This document shows, piece by piece, positions 42,719 to 52,573 of a stretch of 64,000 bases of DNA. Position 1 is the first letter of the stretch; the number at the start of each line of letters is the position of its first letter. The position numbers were made by a program, and so were the translations under genes. Origin of the DNA: Owenweeksia sp965229445 (GTDB lineage Bacteria > Bacteroidota > Bacteroidia > Flavobacteriales > Schleiferiaceae). The notes beneath the pieces were generated by a model, which had not been told where the DNA came from, did not search any database, and was given only the letters and a program-made list of their open reading frames with translations. The stretch lies in assembly GCA_965229445.1 (NCBI GenBank), contig OZ245876.1, forward strand, positions 496,001 to 560,000. Reading direction: 5' to 3'.

Positions 42719-44341
42719 TCATCTTAAAGTTTGATTTAATTTTTTTTCATGGTTTTTTGACGAGAATAATTCCTGGAGCTCTTCTAGCTGTGAAATCCTG
42801 AAATCAATCTCATCATTTATTTCTTTGATTATTTCTTGGCCAACAGTGTCGTTTAATTCTAAAGTCAAGAGTTCGAAGTATATATCTTTCTTCATGGCTG
42901 GAAGCTTCTCGATATTACCTTTCAAGTCTTGTTCGTACAAGTGTTTAATTATGTCCTCAATCTGAATTTTTAAAGATTTACTTACAAATGAGAAACTGTC
43001 CATTCCGTCAATTGCTGTTTGGATTATTTGATTCCATAAATCGGTATTGTTCTTCAACTTAATTGTTAATGGCGTTCCGTTTGTTTCCCCAATTGTTCTT
43101 AGTATTGAATGCTTCTCAAGTTTATATTTTAATAATTGTAGATTGTGTTCCGAACTGAGAAAAGCATCTTTATCCTTATTTACAACCTGACCAATTCTTT
43201 TAGCCTTTGCACCTCCAATTAAGGCTTTGAACGTTTTTTGCAGATAGTCCAAGTTGAACTTCTGACTTTCGAGATTTCCCCGCCTTCTTTCAAAATTCAC
43301 CTCAGACCAAAGAGCTAAACATTGACATTGTTTTAACTCCGATTTCTTTCGCCAACCTCGGCCAACTTGCTGATAGTATTCTTCAATGGAGTTGGGAATA
43401 TGTAAATGAACCACACTTTCTATGTCAGAAATGTTAATTCCCATGCCAAATGCGGTAGTTGCAAATAAGACCTCAATTTGGTTTCCAAGGAATTGTTCAT
43501 ATACCTCCTTCTTTTCTTCTGGATCTCGTCCAGCATGGAAATAGTCTGTAGTGTAATTATCTGAAAAACTATCCGCATAATTTTCACACTCTCGTTGACT
43601 GTACAAGTAAATTATGGTCTTTGTCGGCTTGTGTTCCGTAAGAAAATCCCGTAAGCGATTTTCCTTTTCTTTTTCCTTTGATACCTGTTGAAAGTGAAGT
43701 TTCAGGTTTGATCGAATTAAATTTTGGGAGATGAAGACTTGATCGTTGTTGATTTTGAATTCCCGGACAATATCTTCTCTTGCTTCTTTTGCCAAGGTGG
43801 CGGTAAGGCAATAAAGAAATGGACTTTGTTCATTTTCCTTAAGAAAGTCGACAAACGTCATAATTTGGCTGTAGTCAGGGCGAAAACTGCTGCCCCATTG
43901 ACTTATGCAATGTGCTTCGTCTACAACGATCATGGAAACGTTTGCACCAGAAGCTATTAAGCTAGCTCTGAAAAACGGATTTTGAAGTCGCTCAGGTGAG
44001 ACATAAATCAGTTTATATGCCTCATCTTTTAAGTTCCTCAGAACTTGTCTTTGTTCAGTAAAAGGAATATTTGAATTAAGAGCTAGAGCTGGAATGCTTC
44101 GCAATTCATTAAGCTCATTTACCTGTTCCTCCATTAATGCCAGCAAAGGTGAAATCACCAAAGCAATTCCATCCAAGTCCATTGCAGCTAATTGGTAGAT
44201 AAGTGATTTTCCACCCCCGGTTGGTATTATAGATAAGGTGTTTTTCTTTTTGCGAAGTAAATTCAGGACTGTAACCTGATAATCGTATAGCGATTCTATT
44301 TCAGGAAAATGTGATTTGTATTTTGATAGAAGATCTGACAT
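42719..44341 (-). CDS. RecQ-like DEAH-box helicase (defence operon)
   Basis: 540-residue SF2 helicase. RecA1: Walker A PTGGGKS (40-46), SPLLALMEEQ, VSPERL and DEAHCISQWGSSFRPDY (141-157, the RecQ aromatic-rich loop). RecA2: TTAFGMGINISD and QQVGRGWRKK (about 324-333), which keeps the Q..GR..R of motif VI. The C-terminal 200 residues have no clear zinc-binding/RQC or HRDC domain, so it differs from housekeeping RecQ (about 600+ residues). It is the last gene of a seven-gene operon and begins 1 bp after the SEFIR gene stop, which implies shared function. It would unwind DNA, perhaps at recombination or phage replication intermediates. Confidence 0.9.
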   Translation of the reverse strand: MSDLLSKYKSHFPEIESLYDYQVTVLNLLRKKKNTLSIIPTGGGKSLIYQLAAMDLDGIALVISPLLALMEEQVNELNELRSIPALALNSNIPFTEQRQVLRNLKDEAYKLIYVSPERLQNPFFRASLIASGANVSMIVVDEAHCISQWGSSFRPDYSQIMTFVDFLKENEQSPFLYCLTATLAKEAREDIVREFKINNDQVFISQNLIRSNLKLHFQQVSKEKEKENRLRDFLTEHKPTKTIIYLYSQRECENYADSFSDNYTTDYFHAGRDPEEKKEVYEQFLGNQIEVLFATTAFGMGINISDIESVVHLHIPNSIEEYYQQVGRGWRKKSELKQCQCLALWSEVNFERRRGNLESQKFNLDYLQKTFKALIGGAKAKRIGQVVNKDKDAFLSSEHNLQLLKYKLEKHSILRTIGETNGTPLTIKLKNNTDLWNQIIQTAIDGMDSFSFVSKSLKIQIEDIIKHLYEQDLKGNIEKLPAMKKDIYFELLTLELNDTVGQEIIKEINDEIDFRISQLEELQELFSSKNHEKKLNQTLR

Positions 44342-44342
44342 C

Positions 44343-45689
44343 TTAATCTTTATCTGCCCATGAATGTAAAAGACTAATATCTGACCTGTGTGAATGATGA
44401 ACCTTCTCCAAAAACATATTTACATATCCAAAACGATATTCTGGTTTCATTTGTAGACTGTACTCTCCAAACCAGTTTATCATTTCGTTGGCAAGTGCAT
44501 TCATGATGAATGTGAAGCGATCATACGGATATTGCCAATTATGTGAGACGCGCATTTTTCCTTCTCGATTCCGCTGCTCAACTGTAATAAATTCATTTGC
44601 ACTATCACAGATAAAGTACATGGCCCAAAGGCTCTTTTGAGTCATTACTGGAAGATGAGCAGGGTAAAAGCGATGCAACAGCTCTGAGCGAATTCCAAAG
44701 CCAATTATCTTCTTCATGAACATTTCGTCTTCATTAAGATATTGCAATTTAAGTGCGTCAATATCTGCGACTTTGTTATAATCAATGGATGATATTTTCT
44801 CTTCTACATATTCATGAGTCGCTGACAAAATTCCATTCACTGTATCGTAGATTTCCTCAGGGTCAGCATCCCGAAAATCCATTTTATAGCGGGCCAAATC
44901 TGGGTCACGCGTCCTTAGTGCAGCATTCACTGTCCAAAGCTCCTTGCCAAAAACGTTGTTTTTGAAGTCTTCAAGATAGTCTTCGTAGAGAGCCATTTTG
45001 TCTGGATTGAACTTTGAGACCATTTTTTCATGGTAGTCTTCAATTTCCTCCTCCCATTCTTGCAAGACAGTTTTGAGTTTGACTTTAGTCATGGACTCAT
45101 TCTCCACTTTGAGTAATTGTTCAAAGTACTGAAATGCCTTGGCCTTCATTTCTACCATCAATGGCTCAAGCGGTTTGTAATCGTTTTCCATGATCTTTTT
45201 GTTTTCGTTGTGCTCTTTAGGTTTCTTAAGGGGTACATTGAGAATCTGGGATATTAACTCCTTGATATTGTTTTCGTAATCCTCACCATCTCTCAAGTCA
45301 ACACAATTAAACCCTTTTAGGAAGGCGGTTACACTCGCTTCGAGACTACCATTCCGAATAACCGGGATGTACTTATCGTTTTCGGTAATGATCTTGAATA
45401 ACTCATCATTGATTATATTGTATTCATAACCAGCCCCACCTTCAAGGCTATCAGCTTTTCTTTTGTAATTAGGGGTCAGAATCATAAGTACCACATCGGC
45501 TTGGAGAATGCTTTTAAGCATAAATGACTTAATATGACCGCCATATTTTAGATGGGTTCGATCTACGCTGGCATTGCCTCCGTTTTCATTTATTAAATCT
45601 GCAATAGAGAGCACCCATTTTTGGTGCTCCTTGCTATCCCATGAATAGGAGATAAAGACGTTGACTTTATTTTCTGCCTCCTCTTTCAT
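44343..45689 (-). CDS. SEFIR/TIR-domain protein (candidate defence effector)
   Basis: 448 residues. The N-terminal domain (about 8-155) is SEFIR-like: NVFISYSWDSKEHQKWVLSIADLINENGGNASVDRTHLKYG, then DVVLMILTPNYKRKADSLEGGAGYEYNIINDEL. Bacterial TIR and SEFIR domains often degrade NAD+ in phage defence; a Glu near GAGYEYNI is a candidate catalytic or structural residue. The remaining 290 residues are helical and charged with no domain I recognise. Its ATG overlaps the hsdS stop by 4 bp, and the helicase begins 1 bp later. It may be an abortive effector triggered by invasion or by helicase/restriction activity; this is inference. Confidence 0.88.
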   Translation of the reverse strand: MKEEAENKVNVFISYSWDSKEHQKWVLSIADLINENGGNASVDRTHLKYGGHIKSFMLKSILQADVVLMILTPNYKRKADSLEGGAGYEYNIINDELFKIITENDKYIPVIRNGSLEASVTAFLKGFNCVDLRDGEDYENNIKELISQILNVPLKKPKEHNENKKIMENDYKPLEPLMVEMKAKAFQYFEQLLKVENESMTKVKLKTVLQEWEEEIEDYHEKMVSKFNPDKMALYEDYLEDFKNNVFGKELWTVNAALRTRDPDLARYKMDFRDADPEEIYDTVNGILSATHEYVEEKISSIDYNKVADIDALKLQYLNEDEMFMKKIIGFGIRSELLHRFYPAHLPVMTQKSLWAMYFICDSANEFITVEQRNREGKMRVSHNWQYPYDRFTFIMNALANEMINWFGEYSLQMKPEYRFGYVNMFLEKVHHSHRSDISLLHSWADKD

Positions 45690-47656
45690 TTGGTCTTCTT
45701 TTTCTTAGCATGCTTGATCAACTCCCCAAATCCTTTTGGCTCCAATTCATTATCCTTCATCCACTGAATGGCTTCATTCAGTTGTTTGGTGGTATATTTC
45801 TGTTTACGCTTACTCCAATTGAAGAAATCTTCAATGAGCAAACCATACTCTGTTGGTTCTCCTTTGATGATACGGTCGTTCCATACTGCATAAAGGGTAG
45901 AAATGATCTCACACTGGTCTTCTGTAGCTTTACCCAAAAGATTAATGAGCTTTGAAAATTGCTTATCTCTTGTTCCAAAGTACCTGCTGAAATGCCCGTC
46001 AATTTCTTCCGACTTCTCTAATGATACATATTTATAGCTCTGTGAAGCAAACCACTTTTGCTGACTCATCTTATTGTGCAGCGTATGCATGAAGCGGTTG
46101 TCATAAGGGCCCGCTGCCTGATTGTAATAATTCAGGTTTAAGTCTGCTTCCATGAGGTGCTCGGCTAGGTGCTGCAGTTTTTGGAATTTGATGTTGGTAA
46201 ACTCCTTGCTGTCTTTGCATTCGCTGATAATCTTACCTGCCAGCACCAGTTTAGCAAAGCCCTTTTTATTTGGTGGAATGGGTAGTGTATCGGATGAATG
46301 GTATTCCACCTCTGGCTCGGCTGCCATGCTAAGTTCTGGCGTGTCCGCTGGCTTATTCTCGAAAGCTTTTTTTAATACCGCTTGCATTAACACTTGAGCG
46401 TGTTGTTCGCTTTGGCTAATTTCTGATTCTAATGCCCGGCATTTCTCCATTAAAGATTCCACTTTCTCAACGATTTGCGATTGCTCCTCAATTGGAGGCA
46501 ATGGAATCATGGTTCCTCTAAATTGGTCATGGGTAATGCTCGGTGAATTAAAGCCATCCATGTAGCCCAAATAGAGCTCTTCAATATATTTCGACAGTAG
46601 AAGCCAAAAAACGAACTTGTTCTTAACCTCAATACAATCAAAGACAGCAAAACCAGTAGAACCGATATAATTGGGTTTATCGTCTGCAACAATTGCCAAG
46701 TTGTGCAGGTATGGCCGAACCAAAGAATATAGGATCTGACCGCTTTTCAGAACCCTTCTCGCTCTCGATGATAATTTTCGAACAGGCAATTCTTTTGCTT
46801 CCCTAATAATCTGTTTTTTGTTGTCAATGGCATCAATATCAATATAATTGATTATTTCTCTTGGGTGCAACTTCTTCTGAATATCGAGATTATCAGCATT
46901 GATAATTATATCTCCCAACCTACTCCAAACCCAGCCTTCCGGCAACTCAAAAGGAATTTCCTCATCAGCAATGGGCGGCAAAGGCTTTTCTTTCCTGATT
47001 TTCTTCTCTTTGATCAGCTTTTCCCTTTCGGCTTTAATGCGTTTTAATAATTCACTGGCTGGTTCTACATTAGGGTTTTGCTTACGCCAATCTTCTGTAA
47101 GCTTGCCCTGAATGGATTCTTGGAGAATGGCTTGTTTGAGATGAGAAAGTAAGCTTTCTTGTGACTGATGCTCTGAAATTTGATTTCTTAATTCTTTTAT
47201 TCTTCTGAAAGCTAATAGTCTGTTTCTCTGAGACTCAATACTTGGTAATACAATTTCAATTCTTGCTAAATCAGAGAAATAAAGTCTTTTTCTAACAGCC
47301 CCAGATGCATTCTTATTGATTTCCTCTATACCTTCATCACTTTTTAGAAGATAAAGTAAATATTCAGGAAGGATTTTATCAGAACATGAAAACACTACAT
47401 AATCAGGACTTACAATTCCTATTTGCTCTTCTTTATAGGCAAACCCAATTGAACCAACATTTACCCTCATAGGATTATAGGCAAACCAACCCTTCTCAAT
47501 AAACTTATATCTACTCAGGTCATCAATCCTTTTAGCACGCGAAACGTGTAATCCAATTGCGTTGCTTACACCAATTAAATCCAAGCCATTACCATCAGGA
47601 GCTTTAACCGATTTCTTTTGTTCGATAAGAATTGATCCTAATTTGACTTTGGTCAT
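45686..47656 (-). CDS. hsdS: Type I restriction-modification specificity subunit
   Basis: 656 residues: two target-recognition domains (about 1-160 and 240-400) separated by the conserved coiled-coil spacer (QAILQESIQGKLTEDWRKQNPNVEPASELLKRIKAEREKLIKEKK) and PELPEGWVWSRLGDII. The second coil (EEQSQIVEKVESLMEKCRALESEIS) ends near 430. An extra C-terminal domain of about 200 residues (KGFAKLVLAGKII... to the Lys-rich end) extends beyond usual 400-450-residue HsdS proteins. It chooses the DNA sequence methylated and cut. Overlaps hsdM and the SEFIR gene by 4 bp each. Confidence 0.92.
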   Translation of the reverse strand: MTKVKLGSILIEQKKSVKAPDGNGLDLIGVSNAIGLHVSRAKRIDDLSRYKFIEKGWFAYNPMRVNVGSIGFAYKEEQIGIVSPDYVVFSCSDKILPEYLLYLLKSDEGIEEINKNASGAVRKRLYFSDLARIEIVLPSIESQRNRLLAFRRIKELRNQISEHQSQESLLSHLKQAILQESIQGKLTEDWRKQNPNVEPASELLKRIKAEREKLIKEKKIRKEKPLPPIADEEIPFELPEGWVWSRLGDIIINADNLDIQKKLHPREIINYIDIDAIDNKKQIIREAKELPVRKLSSRARRVLKSGQILYSLVRPYLHNLAIVADDKPNYIGSTGFAVFDCIEVKNKFVFWLLLSKYIEELYLGYMDGFNSPSITHDQFRGTMIPLPPIEEQSQIVEKVESLMEKCRALESEISQSEQHAQVLMQAVLKKAFENKPADTPELSMAAEPEVEYHSSDTLPIPPNKKGFAKLVLAGKIISECKDSKEFTNIKFQKLQHLAEHLMEADLNLNYYNQAAGPYDNRFMHTLHNKMSQQKWFASQSYKYVSLEKSEEIDGHFSRYFGTRDKQFSKLINLLGKATEDQCEIISTLYAVWNDRIIKGEPTEYGLLIEDFFNWSKRKQKYTTKQLNEAIQWMKDNELEPKGFGELIKHAKKKKTK

Positions 47657-49098
47657 ATCAATTCTTTTTTGAGTTCATTAATAGTGACGATGATTTGGTT
47701 TTGTGAATCAAGCAATTTGTCTAATATTTCAGAGCTTGAGAGATATTCTCTTTGAGCGACTTCGCTATGAGGATTCTTGACGTCCAAATCCCAATCCTTT
47801 AAGTTATCAACCTTTATTTTCCAAGCTTGATCATTTTCTTCTCGCTTATCCCACCAGTCAATAATGGGCTGGAATTCATCAAATCGAATGGGTTTGGTTT
47901 TGGAGTAGCTTTTTTGTCCTTCAGGTAAGCGGTGTTCGTAGTACCAAATTTCCTTGGTGGAGCTGCCTTTTTCAAAGAATAACAGATTGGTGCTTACAGT
48001 AGCCGGGTGGAAGGCACTTTGCGGCAGGCGAATAATCGTATGCAGATTAGCATCCGTTAATAGTTTCTCACGAATACGAGCCTTTACACCACCGCCTGTA
48101 ATGGAACCATCCGGCAAAACAATGGCACAACGCCCATTAGGCTTCAATAACTGCAACATCAAAATCACAAAAAGATCAGCCGATTCTTTGCAGCGATAAG
48201 CCGAAGGAAAGTTGGTTTCCACACCTTCTTCCAAACCTGCACCAAATGGTGGATTGGCCAGGATGATCTCCACCTGATCCTTTTTGCCAATGCTGTTGTA
48301 TTCCTTTTTCAGGCTGTCGGTATAGTGATAATTGGGCACATCAATTCCGTGCAGGATCAAATTGGTTAAGCCTAATACAAAGGGCACAGGCTTGTATTCC
48401 CAGCCTTCAATACTTTTCTGTAAGACGTGTTCGTCATCTACCGTTTTCACATAGTGATCACGCACATAGTCGATGGCAGCAGTTAAAAATCCGCCCGTTC
48501 CTGATGCCGGATCTAGCACTTTGTCTCCAAGCTTTGGGTCGGTCATTTGGGTCATAAACTGCGTAATGGCACGTGGTGTATAATATTCGCCTTTGTTTCC
48601 CGCGTCTCTTAATTCAAGGAGTATGCTTTCGTAGATGGTACCAAAGATGTGTTTGTCCTCGGAATTGTTGAAATCAATTTCATTCAGTTTATTGATGACC
48701 TTCCGCATTCCATAGCCGGACTTCATGTAGTTATTGGAACTCTGAAAAACTTCCCGCACTACAGCTGCCCGTCTTGGGTGGGCAGGATTTTGAAGTTGTC
48801 TAAGAGTGGCAAATAGACCTTTATTATTTGCAGTAGTGCTGTCTACAAATTCCAAAAGTTCATCTCCGGTAATGCCTTCTTTGTCTGCTGCCCAATTTCT
48901 CCATTGAAATTTTTCAGGAATAACTGAAACGTAATCGTCTTTTAGCATTTCCAATTCCTGATCCTGGTCGTCCATTATTTTCAGGAAAAGCATCCATCCC
49001 AACTGCTCTAATCGCTGGGCATCACCGGAAATACCGCCACCGCTTTCATTACGCATGATATTTCTAATACTCTTTATTGCTGCTCCTATGTTTGCCAT
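47653..49098 (-). CDS. hsdM: Type I restriction-modification DNA methyltransferase
   Basis: 481-residue N6-adenine methyltransferase. The HsdM N-terminal domain is helical (about 1-150). SAM-binding motif I is LDPASGTGGFL (195-205) after the helix YESILLELRDAGNKGEYYTP, and the catalytic motif IV is NPPF (282-285). It forms the M2S modification complex with HsdS and R2M2S2 for restriction. Its start follows the hsdR stop directly, and the stop overlaps hsdS by 4 bp. Confidence 0.96.
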   Translation of the reverse strand: MANIGAAIKSIRNIMRNESGGGISGDAQRLEQLGWMLFLKIMDDQDQELEMLKDDYVSVIPEKFQWRNWAADKEGITGDELLEFVDSTTANNKGLFATLRQLQNPAHPRRAAVVREVFQSSNNYMKSGYGMRKVINKLNEIDFNNSEDKHIFGTIYESILLELRDAGNKGEYYTPRAITQFMTQMTDPKLGDKVLDPASGTGGFLTAAIDYVRDHYVKTVDDEHVLQKSIEGWEYKPVPFVLGLTNLILHGIDVPNYHYTDSLKKEYNSIGKKDQVEIILANPPFGAGLEEGVETNFPSAYRCKESADLFVILMLQLLKPNGRCAIVLPDGSITGGGVKARIREKLLTDANLHTIIRLPQSAFHPATVSTNLLFFEKGSSTKEIWYYEHRLPEGQKSYSKTKPIRFDEFQPIIDWWDKREENDQAWKIKVDNLKDWDLDVKNPHSEVAQREYLSSSEILDKLLDSQNQIIVTINELKKELI

Positions 49099-51471
49099 TT
49101 ATGCTGTTTTGTAGAGTTCTTGTTCTAATTCTTTCAGTGCTTTTAAATATTCGACTTTGCTCCCAAAGGCCTTGATCAGTTCAATCGGAGTACCCAATTT
49201 ATTAAGTGGATCAAGCTTTAGTACCTCCGCACTTTCAATGGTTAGCAAACCATCATCGGAATATTTATCCAAGAGGCCATTTAATACGGCTTTAGCTTTA
49301 TCGCCATACTTTGCGAAGTAGTTCCGCTTCTTCACATTTTCAGCTCTTTCTTTTCGCGTAAGCGGTTTAGCCTCAAAGGCAACGTGACAAATCAGATCGA
49401 AAGGATCAAAATCTTTTCCTACTTTTTCTTTCAATTGATCGAAGAATATGCCCTGTTCTTCGAGTTCTTCAATGATGGCTTTCTTTTGCTCAGAACTGTT
49501 CCATCGGTTGAGGAAGTCGTCCAGGCTTTTGAATTTCTCGTTGACGCTCTTTTTGGTGTAATCACGGATGCTTTCCGTAATGATCTTGCCATCTGATCCT
49601 AAATACTGAATTCGTTCGTTCACCACTTTAACCTGTATGCCATCCACCCGGATTTTTACTCTTGGTTCTTCCACAATATCACCGCCACCTTCAATTTCCG
49701 GGTATTCGGGAAATTCAATTTCTTCTCCGTCAATAATGTCCGTAATAACTTCTTCGGTGGTTTCATCTTCCGTACCAGTCAGGTCATCATCTTCACCAAC
49801 TTGTTTGATCATTACAGGATCGCCATCAAAATCAGGGTCAGCAAAATGATTGGTAACATTTCTGAAATCAATGATGGTGAAATAAGTTTTGCCGTATTCT
49901 TCATTGATTCTTGTGCCGCGACCAATAATTTGCTTGAATTCAGTCGGAGAACCAATATTGCTATCAAGGACGATCAGCTTGCAGGTTTGGGCATCCACTC
50001 CGGTTGTCATGAGTTTTGAAGTCGTAGCAATCACCGGATATTTTTCTGATGGATTAATAAAACTGTCCAATTCCCGCTTCCCTTCCTCATTATCACCCGT
50101 GATTTGCATCACATACTTACTATTCTTGACAACTTCATCCGCTTTGGCATTTGCCAATGTGGTTCTCATGCCTTCGGCATGCTCAATGTCAATACAGAAA
50201 ACTATCGTTTTTGCAAATCGGTCATTACCTTTCAGGAATTCAGTGATTTTATCTGCAACTAATTTTCTTCTTTCTTCAACAATGATGTTTCGGTCAAAAT
50301 CCGTTCGATTGTATATTCTGTCCTCAACTGGATTACCGTCTTTGTCTAAGTATCCTTTCGGTGGTCGCCAACCTTCTGCATCAATATCCAACGTGATTTT
50401 AACTACTTTGTACGGTGCAAGAAACCCATCATCGATTCCCTGTTTCAAAGAATAAGTGTAAAGTGGATCACCGAAATATTCAATGTTTGAAACTTCTGTG
50501 GTTTCTTTTGGTGTAGCGGTTAAACCGATGTGAGTTGCCTTGTTGAAGTAGGCCAGTATTTCACGCCATTTGCTATCTTCCTTTGCACTTCCTCTATGAC
50601 ACTCGTCAATGATTACCAGATCAAAAAAGTCTGGGCTAAATTGCTTGTATGCGTCTTCGGTTTTGCTATCCGATAATCCTTGGTAAAGAGCGAGGTAAAT
50701 ATTATATGCGGTGTCAATTTGTTTATGCCTGATAATGGTCATGGCATCCTTAAAATGTTTGAAGTCGCCTCTTGCGGTTTGGTCAATTAAAGCTGTTCGA
50801 TCAGCAAGGAATAATATGCGTTTTTTGGCACCGCTTTTCCAAAGGCGGTAAATCATCTGAAAAGCAGTGTATGTTTTTCCTGTTCCGGTTGCCATAACCA
50901 AAAGAATCCGAGGTTGCTTTTTTGCAACTGCTTCAACGGTGCGATTGATGGCTATTTGCTGATAGTATCTCGGGGAACGTCCTGAATCGTCCTGAAAGTA
51001 GTCCTGTGATACAATTTCTTCTTCACTACTGCTTTCAATGCCTTTGTATTGTTTGTACTTCTCCCATAGAATTTCAGGACTTGGAAACGCGTCAAGTGAA
51101 AGTTCCTTTTCAATCTGGCCGTCAGAAGCAGTTTTGTCATGAAAGTAAAATCCGTCACCATTGCTGCTGAAAACACAGGGTATATCCAACGTATTGGCAT
51201 ATCCAAGAGCTTGTTGGATTCCACCTTTTGTAGAGTGCTTATTGTCCTTGGCTTCAATGATGGCAATAGGAACATTAGGCTTGTAGAATAAAATGTAATC
51301 AGCAAACTTTCTCTTTCCTCTTGCGGTAAGTTTACCCTTAACATAAATACGCCCATCGGTGAAGTAAATCTCCCGACCGAGTTGCGTCAACTCATCCCAA
51401 CCTGCGTTTAGAATTGCAGGAGTAATGAATTTTGCTTTTATGTCCGCTTCTGATAAATCTTTCTTATTCAT
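49099..51471 (-). CDS. hsdR: Type I restriction enzyme R subunit
   Basis: 790-residue motor-endonuclease. The N-terminal PD-(D/E)xK nuclease is at about 30-110, with D58 (KFADYIL) and E73-x-K75 (IIEAKDNKH). Walker A is ATGTGKT (194-200), and DECH is at 289-292, followed by the SF2 helicase domains (IGLTATP, IGRGTR). The C-terminal region binds the methylase core. It translocates and cuts unmodified DNA. Overlaps the AbiEii gene by 8 bp upstream. Confidence 0.96.
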   Translation of the reverse strand: MNKKDLSEADIKAKFITPAILNAGWDELTQLGREIYFTDGRIYVKGKLTARGKRKFADYILFYKPNVPIAIIEAKDNKHSTKGGIQQALGYANTLDIPCVFSSNGDGFYFHDKTASDGQIEKELSLDAFPSPEILWEKYKQYKGIESSSEEEIVSQDYFQDDSGRSPRYYQQIAINRTVEAVAKKQPRILLVMATGTGKTYTAFQMIYRLWKSGAKKRILFLADRTALIDQTARGDFKHFKDAMTIIRHKQIDTAYNIYLALYQGLSDSKTEDAYKQFSPDFFDLVIIDECHRGSAKEDSKWREILAYFNKATHIGLTATPKETTEVSNIEYFGDPLYTYSLKQGIDDGFLAPYKVVKITLDIDAEGWRPPKGYLDKDGNPVEDRIYNRTDFDRNIIVEERRKLVADKITEFLKGNDRFAKTIVFCIDIEHAEGMRTTLANAKADEVVKNSKYVMQITGDNEEGKRELDSFINPSEKYPVIATTSKLMTTGVDAQTCKLIVLDSNIGSPTEFKQIIGRGTRINEEYGKTYFTIIDFRNVTNHFADPDFDGDPVMIKQVGEDDDLTGTEDETTEEVITDIIDGEEIEFPEYPEIEGGGDIVEEPRVKIRVDGIQVKVVNERIQYLGSDGKIITESIRDYTKKSVNEKFKSLDDFLNRWNSSEQKKAIIEELEEQGIFFDQLKEKVGKDFDPFDLICHVAFEAKPLTRKERAENVKKRNYFAKYGDKAKAVLNGLLDKYSDDGLLTIESAEVLKLDPLNKLGTPIELIKAFGSKVEYLKALKELEQELYKTA

Positions 51472-52573
51472 CCTTGTTGGTATTTAGAAGTCGAACGGTA
51501 TGATACCAGTAATAAAATGAAGACTTATCTGGCTGTCGCTTTAGTCGGTTTAGAAAATTCCACTCGGGATCCTCAATGTTTAAAGCTTTTACATCTTGCT
51601 TATCAAAGTATTCAATTGGACTTAAATCGTTCTTAAGAAGTTTCGTTGCTAGATACGCGATGCGAGCTGATGCAGGAATCGCATCATCAATCCTGAAATT
51701 TCCACGCATTAGAAATCCAGTACCAAAAGCACGAATCCCCTTTTGAAGTTCAGCAAATTTGGTTTTCTCATCAATCGTGCCGCTGCCACGTTTTGCAATG
51801 ATTAGGCAAGTATCAATGGTATCCTGTAGGACAGTTTCAGGAGTTAGGGTTGTTTTTGAATCACCATTTTTTCGATAGACGATTTCTTGATTTGCAAAGG
51901 CGTTGAAGCTTGCGGCCACAATTTCCATGTTTTGAACCTGATCGAATAATTTGCTTAAATCAAATAATTGCTTGCAAATCTCCATGGAGAATGGCTGTTT
52001 GTCCTTTCCCTTGAAGTAGGGAATACCAATCGTATTTGGGGCAAAAGCAGTGAGTTTGTCTCCTGTAATTGAATCAATAGAGGGCACGGTAATCATGGTT
52101 TCACCCTCGGTTTCTATCCATTTTGTTTGGATTGGCGTTTCTATTTGCTCAGGGTAGATAGAATCTTCGATTAGCACATCCAACAAAATAGTTCCTGAGC
52201 CTTGCAGATTGGTTTCAAATGAAAACTTATAATGTGCTTTTGGTACGCCTGATTGGTAACTCCGATGTTTGTCCAACTCGTAACCTTCAAAACCAGAAGT
52301 ATCTATTACTTTCTGAAGAATAGCTTCAAGTTCGTCCCGTTCAGTTTTACAAATGATGTCGATATCAATAGAGAAACGATTGTCTTCCTCTAACAATAAA
52401 ACAAGACTGGTTCCTCCTTTAAAGATGAAGTCCAGGCCATTAGCTTTAAGTCGCTCTAACAAGTGGAGTGCGTAGATCATTTTCTCAAGAATGATCTTAT
52501 CAATTCGTTTGTGATCTTTTTGCTTTCTAAAGCTATTCAACCATTCCTCTGTAAAGCAATGCTCCTTTATCAT
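51464..52573 (-). CDS. AbiEii/AbiGii-type nucleotidyltransferase toxin
   Basis: 369 residues. The nucleotidyltransferase motif GGTS and paired Asp appear as FKGGTSLVLLL (51-61) and RFSIDIDII (66-74), the DUF1814/AbiEii hallmark; an invariant Lys in TGDKLTAFAP follows. AbiEii-type proteins modify cellular RNA and inhibit growth in type IV toxin-antitoxin systems. Its ATG overlaps the antitoxin-like gene by 4 bp, and its end overlaps hsdR by 8 bp. Confidence 0.92.
   Translation of the reverse strand: MIKEHCFTEEWLNSFRKQKDHKRIDKIILEKMIYALHLLERLKANGLDFIFKGGTSLVLLLEEDNRFSIDIDIICKTERDELEAILQKVIDTSGFEGYELDKHRSYQSGVPKAHYKFSFETNLQGSGTILLDVLIEDSIYPEQIETPIQTKWIETEGETMITVPSIDSITGDKLTAFAPNTIGIPYFKGKDKQPFSMEICKQLFDLSKLFDQVQNMEIVAASFNAFANQEIVYRKNGDSKTTLTPETVLQDTIDTCLIIAKRGSGTIDEKTKFAELQKGIRAFGTGFLMRGNFRIDDAIPASARIAYLATKLLKNDLSPIEYFDKQDVKALNIEDPEWNFLNRLKRQPDKSSFYYWYHTVRLLNTNKDE

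Noticed and set aside
42719..44341. Loss of the arginine finger in helicase motif VI
   Set aside because: QQVGRGWRKK looked unlike the usual RecQ QETGRAGRDG, but Q..GR..R is kept, so there is no evidence of inactivation.
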